In this document: positions 59,101 through 64,000 of the stretch, piece by piece
How positions within the stretch are numbered: the first letter of the stretch is position 1
Layout: every line of letters starts with the position of its first letter
NCBI RefSeq assembly: GCF_001297125.1
Contig: NZ_LHPC01000026.1
Location: 61,200-125,199 of the forward strand
Length of the DNA: 64,000 bases
Reading direction: 5' to 3'
From: Pseudomonas sp. RIT-PI-q
Lineage (GTDB): Bacteria; Pseudomonadota; Gammaproteobacteria; Pseudomonadales; Pseudomonadaceae
Notes under the pieces: model-generated
The model's input: the letters and a program-made list of their open reading frames with translations, nothing else
Database searches by the model: none
Told to the model about the DNA's origin: nothing
Translations under genes and position numbers: made by a program

Positions 59101-62100
59101 CACCTTCACGGTCACGGCTCTCGATGGCCTGCAAACCCTGACCGTGGGCGGCATCAACGTCATGACCGGCGGTGTGGCCGCAGGCTTCCCGCAATCGATC
59201 GTCACCCCGTTGGGCAGCACCCTGACCATCACCGGCTACAACGCCACCACTGGCGTGGTCAGCTACACCTACACCCTGGTCGAGACCGAAGCTCATCCGA
59301 ATGCCAACGGTGCCAACAGCATCACCGAGAACTTCAACGTGGTCGCCACCGACAGCGACGGCAGCACCGCGTCGGGGCAGATCAACGTCAACATTGTCGA
59401 CGACCTGCCCACCGCCAAACCCGACTCGGCATCGGTGGCGGAGGGCGGCACGATCAGCGGCAACGTGCTGGACAACGACATCGGCGGTGCGGACGGCCCG
59501 GCGCTCAGTGGCGCGGTGGTCGGCGTGCGTGCAGGTTCGGACACCTCGACCTCGGCCATTGGCGGCCTCGGTTCACAAATCAACGGCACCTACGGTTACC
59601 TGACCCTCGATACCAATGGCAACGCGGTTTATCACAGCAACCCGAACGCCGTGAACGGCCCCGGTGCGACCGACGTTTTCACCTACACCGTGCGCGATGC
59701 CGATGGCGATGAAAGCACCACCACGATCACCATCGATGTCAGCAACAGCTGCATCAGGGCGGTCAGCGATACCGACGTAACCGTCTACGAAAAAGCCCTG
59801 GATCTGACCAAGGACGGCCAGGACCTGGCGCCCGGCACCGTCATCGGCAGCCAGCCGGGCAGCACCGGCGAAACCGCCTCCGGCACCCTGGTCGGTTCGG
59901 TCAGCGGGGCCAGCGGCGTGATCACCTACACCCTGGTCGGCAGCGCCACCGGCACCTACGGGCAGATCCTCCTCAACCCCAACGGCACGTACACCTACAC
60001 CCTCACGTCACCGCCGAGTACGACACCCCACGCGGATGACGGCGCCAACACTTTGACCGAAAGCTTCACCTACAAAGCCACCGATGCGCTGGGCAATAGC
60101 ACCACCAGCACCATCGTGGTGAGCATTGTCGATGACGTGCCCAAAGCGGTGAACGACAGCAATGTCCACACGGCTTCGGAGACCTTGTTGACCCTCGATG
60201 GCAACGTGCTGACCAACGACGTGCAAGGCGCCGACCGCGTGCCGACCGGCCCGAATTCCGGCCCCGTTACTCCCGGCACCTTCACCGGTACTTATGGCAC
60301 CTTGGTGTTGAATGCCAACGGCACCTACACCTATACGCTGAACACCAGCGACGCCGACTTCAAAGCGCTGCACGGCAATGGCAACGGCACCGAGAACTTC
60401 ACCTACACCATCACCGATTCCGATGGCGACACCAGCACCGCCACCCTGGTGCTGAACATCCACAACAACGACGACCCGGTGACCATCGGTGGTCTCGATG
60501 TCTATGGCGGCGAACTGACCGTCTACGAGAAAAACCTCAGCGACGGCACCAGCCCCGACGCACCGGCACTGACCCAAAGCGGCACCTTCACGGTCACGGC
60601 CCTCGATGGCCTGCAAACCCTGACCGTGGGTGGCATCAACGTCATGACCGGCGGCGTGGCCGCAGGCTTCCCGCAATCGATTGTCACGCCGTTGGGCAGC
60701 ACCCTGACCATCACCGGTTTCAACCCGGTCACCGGCGTGGTCAGTTACAGCTACACCCTGGTCGAGACCGAAACACACCCGAATGCCAACGGTGCCAACA
60801 GCCTCACCGAAAACATCAATGTGGTTGCCACCGACACCGACGGCAGCACCGCATCGGGGCAGATCAACGTCAACATCGTCGATGATTTGCCGACGGCTAA
60901 AGCGGATTCGGCCAGCGTGGTAGAGGGCGGCACCGTCAGCGGCAACGTGCTGGACAACGACATCGGCGGCGCTGACGGTCCGGCCCTCAGTGGTGCGGTG
61001 GTCGGCGTGCGCGCAGGCGCGGACACCTCGACCTCGGCCATTGGCGGCCTCGGTTCACAGATCAACGGCACCTACGGTTACCTGACCCTCGATACCAATG
61101 GCAACGCGGTTTATCACAGCAACCCGAACGCTGTGAACGGCCCCGGTGCGACCGATGTTTTCACCTACACCGTGCGCGATGCCGATGGCGATGAAAGCAC
61201 CACCACGATCACCATCGATGTCAACAATAGTTGCATCAGAGCGGTCAGCGATACCGACGTGACCGTCTACGAAAAAGCCCTGGATCTGACCAAGGACGGC
61301 CAGGACCTGGCAGCGGGCAGCGTCACCGGCAGCGAACCCGGCAACACCGGCGAAACCGCTTCCGGCACGTTGGTCGGCTCGGTCGCCGGCGCCAGTGGCG
61401 CAGTGACTTACACGCTGGTCGGCAGCGCCACCGGCACCTTCGGGCAAATCCTCCTCAACCCCAACGGCACGTACACCTACACGCTGACCTCGGCGCCGAA
61501 AACCTCGCCGAATGCCAACGACGGACCGAACACCCTGAGCGAAAGCTTCACCTACAAAGCCACCGATGCGCTGGGCAACAGCACCACCAGCACCATCGTG
61601 GTCAACATCGTCGATGACGTGCCCAAAGCCGTGGCGTCGGAACGTTCGGTGGCGGCCATGGAGATCGACACCAACCTGTTGCTGGTGATCGACGTGTCCA
61701 GCAGCATGGCCGAATCTTCCCGTGTGGACGGCCTGTCGCGACTGGAGCTGGCCCAAAAGGCAATCAGCGCCTTGCTCGACAAGTACGACGACCTGGGCGA
61801 TGTGAAAGTGCAGATCGTCACCTTCAGCACAAACGCCACCGACAAGACCTCGGTCTGGGTGGATGTGGCCACGGCCAAGTCGATCATCGCCGGCCTGACG
61901 CCGGGCGGTAACACCAACTACGACGCGGCCGTGGCCGTGGCGCAAAGCGCGTTTGACACCAGCGGCAAACTGACGGGAGCACAGAACGTCGGCTACTTCT
62001 TCTCCGACGGCAAGCCCAACATCGGAACGATCAGTGCTGCGGATGAGGCGGCGTGGAAAGCGTTCCTCGACACCCATGACATCAAGAACTACGCAATTGG

Positions 62101-64000
62101 CCTGGGGAGCGGCGTCAGCAACGTCAACCTCGATCCCCTGGCCTACGACGGCAGTAGCCACACCGACACCAACGCCGTGGTGGTGACCGACCTCAACCAA
62201 CTCGGTTCGGTGCTGTCGGGCACCGTGGTCGGTGCTCCGGTCACTGGCTCGCTGCTGGGTGAGGGCGCCACGTTCGGCGCCGATGGCGGTTTCATCAAAA
62301 CCATCACGGTGGACGGCACCACTTACACCTATGACCCCAAAGGCAATAGCAGCCAGGGTTCGCTGGGCTTCAGCGGTGGGCTCAACCACGGCACGTTCAA
62401 CACGGTCAACAACACCCTGAGCATCGCCACCGATAACAAAGGCACCCTGGTGGTCAACCTCGACACCGGCGAATACACCTACACCTCGCAACAAACTACG
62501 GGGGTGGTGCTCACCGAAAACATCGGCTTCACCGTCAGCGACAACGACGGCGACCTGGCCAGCTCCACTCTGGTGGTCAAAGTCATTCCGAACGCGCCGC
62601 CGGTGGCGGTCGATGATCACATCATCACCAACGTGTTGTCGGGCAGTGTCGTGGTGCCGGGCGAGTTGCTGGTGGCCAACGACACCGATCCCAATGGCGA
62701 TCAGCTCACGGCCTCGCCGACGACCTTCAACACCGGCTGGGTCGCCAAAGGCGGTGACTTCACCGGCAGCGGCGTCATCGGTTTTGCCAGCAGCGGCAAC
62801 ACCGCGGCTAACCAGGCACTGGCGAATGTCCGCAGTGCTTTTGCTGCCAATGCGGCAACCATGACGGCGGTGCTGGTGGTCAGTGGTTATCTGGGCCAAG
62901 TCTCCAACAGCAGTGCCAACGATGAAGACCGTATCACCGTCAATCTGAAGCAGGGTGAAACCCTCAACCTTGATCACAATCTGGCGGCCGGTCATATCGT
63001 CATGGAGTATTCGGTCAACGGCGGCGCTTTCATTGCCATCGCTGACGGCCAGACCATCACCGCCGCGGCGGACGGCACCTACCAGATCCATCTCACCAAC
63101 ATCGACGACAATGGTTCGGGCGGTGGCGGCAAGGGCTCGGAAGACTACAAGCTGACCATGACCGTCAACTACGCCGGGGCGCACGACATCACCCCGGACT
63201 ACCACGGGACCTACACCGCCAACGACAACCATGGCGGCAGCGACAGCGCAGGCGTGACCATCAGCTATCAGGAAGGCCACACCCTCACCGGCACGGCGGG
63301 CGATGACATATTGGTGGCCGGCACGGGCAACAACGTGATCAACGCCGGCGACGGCAACGACGTGCTCACCGCAGGCGCAGGCAACAACGAGCTGCACGGT
63401 GGCGCTGGCAATGACTTGCTGTTCAGCGGCGCAGGCAACGATTTGCTCGACGGCGGCACCGGCAACGACACCGCCAGTTATGCCCACGCCACGGCCGGGG
63501 TCACGGTCGACCTGAGCCTGCTCACCGCGCAAAACACCCTTGGCGCCGGCACCGACACGCTGACGGGGATCGAAAACCTCACTGGTTCGACCTTCAACGA
63601 CAGCCTCACCGGTGACAACAACAGCAACATCATCAACGGTGGCTTGGGCGACGACATCCTCAACGGCGGGGGCGGCGATGACTTCCTGATCGGCGGGCTG
63701 GGCCACAACACCCTCACCGGCGGTAGCGGCGCAGACACCTTCCAGTGGCTCAAAGGCAACAGCGGCCACGACGTCGTCACCGACTTCACCCCAGGCACCG
63801 ACAAACTCGACCTGTCGCAACTGCTGCAAGGAGAGAACGGCACTGCGGCCTCGCTGGATGACTACCTGCACTTCAAGGTCACCGGCAGCGGCGCATCACT
63901 GGTCACCAGCATCGACGTCAGCGCCATGGCCGGCGCTGCGCCGAACCAGACCATCGACCTCGCTGGGGTGAACCTGGCCAGACACTACCGGGTGACACCG
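56180..64000 (+). CDS. Giant LapA/MapA-type RTX adhesin (3' end outside window)
   Basis: The frame is open for 2,607 codons to the right edge, from ATG at 56,180 with GGAGG upstream. Residues 1-110 form the retention module (MATLIGIVSKVIGQVFAQAS). TAAG at 115-118 matches the LapG protease cleavage motif. Repeats follow from about residue 190, including two adjacent 250-residue units almost identical in DNA and a larger 494-residue unit used about 1.8 times. A von Willebrand A domain with VIDVSSSMAES (metal site) lies at about 1,830-2,010, and RTX nonapeptides (GGAGNDLLFSGAGNDLLDGG) at about 2,370-2,530. The final residues read IDLAGVNLARHYRVTP, so the end is near. It should anchor cells in biofilm and be released by LapG under c-di-GMP control; lapD and lapG are not in the window. 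Confidence 0.92.
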   Translation, partial: MATLIGIVSKVIGQVFAQASDGTRRALVEGDRLFAGDQLVTGAEGAVAVHLQNGQELTLGRGSSLQMTSQLLAHQAPHVDTAEAVTPTQAQLTDVEQLQKAIAAGDDPTQPGEATAAGPTSTGAPGTAGGGHSFVMLEEVGGHVDPTIGFPTAGFNGIPEFPLERLAGDPDNGDDAIVAPVAPVVPNNPVTLTGLSVAGGELTLNEANLANGSASNPGALTQNSTFTVSAPDGLTSLSIGGINVISGGVAVGFPQSITTQLGNTLTVTGYNPATGVVSYSYTLNGNETHSAGDGINNLSEQFTVVAGDSNGDTATGTLDVNITDDVPKAVDDSNAHTASETLVTLTGSVLPNDTQGADRIPTGPDSGPIIGGTFTGTYGTLVLNPNGTYTYTLNTNDADFKALHGGGSGTETFTYTLTDADGDTSTANLVLNIHNNDDPVTIGGLNAEGGELTVYEKNLSDGSAPDASALTQSGTFTITALDGVQTLSVGGINVVVGGVSAGFPQSVVTPLGSTLTITGYDSATGVVSYSYTLADNEAHPTANGANGISEQFAVVVVDDNGTTANGNLDVNIIDDLPKGVDDSNTHTASETLLTLNGNVLTNDVQGADRVTTGENAGPITPGTFTGTYGTLVLNANGTYTYTLNTSDADFKALHGNGNGTENFVYTITDSDGDTSTATLVLNIHNNDDPVTIGGLNAEGGELTVYEKNLSDGSAPDATALTQSGTFTITALDGVQTLSVGGINVVVGGVSAGFPQSVVTPLGSTLTITGYDSATGVVSYSYTLADNEAHPTANGANGISEQFAVVVVDDNGTTANGNLDVNIIDDLPKGVDDSNTHTASETLLTLNGNVLTNDVQGADRVTTGENAGPITPGTFTGTYGTLVLNANGTYTYTLNTSDADFKALHGNGNGTENFVYTITDSDGDTSTATLVLNIHNNDDPVTLGGLDVYGGELTVYEKNLSDGTSPDAPALTQSGTFTVTALDGLQTLTVGGINVMTGGVAAGFPQSIVTPLGSTLTITGYNATTGVVSYTYTLVETEAHPNANGANSITENFNVVATDSDGSTASGQINVNIVDDLPTAKPDSASVAEGGTISGNVLDNDIGGADGPALSGAVVGVRAGSDTSTSAIGGLGSQINGTYGYLTLDTNGNAVYHSNPNAVNGPGATDVFTYTVRDADGDESTTTITIDVSNSCIRAVSDTDVTVYEKALDLTKDGQDLAPGTVIGSQPGSTGETASGTLVGSVSGASGVITYTLVGSATGTYGQILLNPNGTYTYTLTSPPSTTPHADDGANTLTESFTYKATDALGNSTTSTIVVSIVDDVPKAVNDSNVHTASETLLTLDGNVLTNDVQGADRVPTGPNSGPVTPGTFTGTYGTLVLNANGTYTYTLNTSDADFKALHGNGNGTENFTYTITDSDGDTSTATLVLNIHNNDDPVTIGGLDVYGGELTVYEKNLSDGTSPDAPALTQSGTFTVTALDGLQTLTVGGINVMTGGVAAGFPQSIVTPLGSTLTITGFNPVTGVVSYSYTLVETETHPNANGANSLTENINVVATDTDGSTASGQINVNIVDDLPTAKADSASVVEGGTVSGNVLDNDIGGADGPALSGAVVGVRAGADTSTSAIGGLGSQINGTYGYLTLDTNGNAVYHSNPNAVNGPGATDVFTYTVRDADGDESTTTITIDVNNSCIRAVSDTDVTVYEKALDLTKDGQDLAAGSVTGSEPGNTGETASGTLVGSVAGASGAVTYTLVGSATGTFGQILLNPNGTYTYTLTSAPKTSPNANDGPNTLSESFTYKATDALGNSTTSTIVVNIVDDVPKAVASERSVAAMEIDTNLLLVIDVSSSMAESSRVDGLSRLELAQKAISALLDKYDDLGDVKVQIVTFSTNATDKTSVWVDVATAKSIIAGLTPGGNTNYDAAVAVAQSAFDTSGKLTGAQNVGYFFSDGKPNIGTISAADEAAWKAFLDTHDIKNYAIGLGSGVSNVNLDPLAYDGSSHTDTNAVVVTDLNQLGSVLSGTVVGAPVTGSLLGEGATFGADGGFIKTITVDGTTYTYDPKGNSSQGSLGFSGGLNHGTFNTVNNTLSIATDNKGTLVVNLDTGEYTYTSQQTTGVVLTENIGFTVSDNDGDLASSTLVVKVIPNAPPVAVDDHIITNVLSGSVVVPGELLVANDTDPNGDQLTASPTTFNTGWVAKGGDFTGSGVIGFASSGNTAANQALANVRSAFAANAATMTAVLVVSGYLGQVSNSSANDEDRITVNLKQGETLNLDHNLAAGHIVMEYSVNGGAFIAIADGQTITAAADGTYQIHLTNIDDNGSGGGGKGSEDYKLTMTVNYAGAHDITPDYHGTYTANDNHGGSDSAGVTISYQEGHTLTGTAGDDILVAGTGNNVINAGDGNDVLTAGAGNNELHGGAGNDLLFSGAGNDLLDGGTGNDTASYAHATAGVTVDLSLLTAQNTLGAGTDTLTGIENLTGSTFNDSLTGDNNSNIINGGLGDDILNGGGGDDFLIGGLGHNTLTGGSGADTFQWLKGNSGHDVVTDFTPGTDKLDLSQLLQGENGTAASLDDYLHFKVTGSGASLVTSIDVSAMAGAAPNQTIDLAGVNLARHYRVTP
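57490..58989 (+). repeat. Two tandem near-identical 750-bp repeats in the adhesin gene
   Basis: The unit 57,490-58,239 is repeated at 58,240-58,989 with very few changes; 57,738-57,980 and 58,488-58,730 translate to identical peptides in every frame checked. The unit encodes 250 residues, beginning NAEGGELTVYEKNLSDGSAP and ending LNIHNNDDP. Diverged units lie on both sides (56,749 and 58,990). Such homogeneity implies recent duplication or gene conversion. Confidence 0.93.
58990..61615 (+). repeat. Larger 1,482-bp repeat unit in the adhesin gene
   Basis: GGTGGTCTCGATGTCTATGG begins at 59,006 and again at 60,488, an offset of 1,482 bases (494 residues). The second copy is cut off at about 61,615, where the von Willebrand A domain starts. 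Each unit holds the 250-residue type domain plus two others (VDDLPTAKPDSASVAEGGTI-like; RAVSDTDVTVYEKALDLTKD-like). Confidence 0.85.

Noticed and set aside
56765..59296. Minus-strand open frame of 843 codons opposite the adhesin, and similar ones at 60,008-60,778 and 61,055-63,871
   Set aside because: They mirror the repeats and codon bias of the adhesin gene on the plus strand, have Val/Gly/Asp-rich low-complexity composition and no start signals.

Overview
The window is a stretch of a Pseudomonas chromosome, most like the P. fluorescens group. The evidence is the guanidinobutyrase locus in its Pseudomonas order, the LapA/MapA-type adhesin with its type I secretion genes, an MvaT-family (H-NS-like) protein, and many GTAGGAGC-type REP palindromes. 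It divides sharply into an accessory island (1 to about 28.86 kb) and ordinary core genome (about 28.86 to 64 kb).

Accessory island. At 22.1-27.8 kb lies a four-gene, end-overlapping operon of three divergent tyrosine recombinases and a small charged protein, the ginABCD signature of GInt genomic islands. About 1 kb of decayed DNA separates it from a YbdG-like mechanosensitive channel gene that has lost its C-terminal half, so the island or its predecessor entered that gene; the other edge is outside the window. The cargo is dominated by defence-type genes. They include a Shedu-like nuclease with an HNH-type N-terminus (cut by the left edge), two IrrE-type metalloproteases, a PIN-domain protein, and a four-gene operon with an Mrr-type nuclease followed by a complete Thoeris module (ThsB TIR, ThsA SIR2-SLOG, second TIR). 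Others are an HNH/zinc-ribbon/membrane protein, a proteasome-like Ntn hydrolase, a HEPN-like protein convergent with a DUF5677-like protein, an HNH protein behind a perfect palindrome, a DEDDh exonuclease, an MvaT paralogue, a papain-fold protein and a DUF262 fragment. Between the genes lie repeated non-coding elements and broken gene copies, the debris of repeated cargo exchange.

Core region. From left to right: a DEAD-box helicase; a tandem REP array; a CitMHS transporter divergent from HMG-CoA lyase, class III CoA-transferase and IclR genes, a likely C5/C6 dicarboxylate catabolic unit; assorted conserved proteins (DUF899, DUF6279 lipoprotein, TorF porin, CvfB, EamA); then the guanidinobutyrate cluster (gbuA, NTF2-like protein, NCS1 permease, SSS symporter) divergent from the LysR gene gbuR; and a DTW-domain tRNA modification enzyme.

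The right end holds lapE-lapB-lapC type I secretion genes divergent from a giant adhesin of at least 2,607 residues. The adhesin has a TAAG LapG-type cleavage motif, near-identical 250-residue tandem repeats, a von Willebrand A domain and RTX repeats, and it runs off the right edge. No tRNA, rRNA or CRISPR array was seen.
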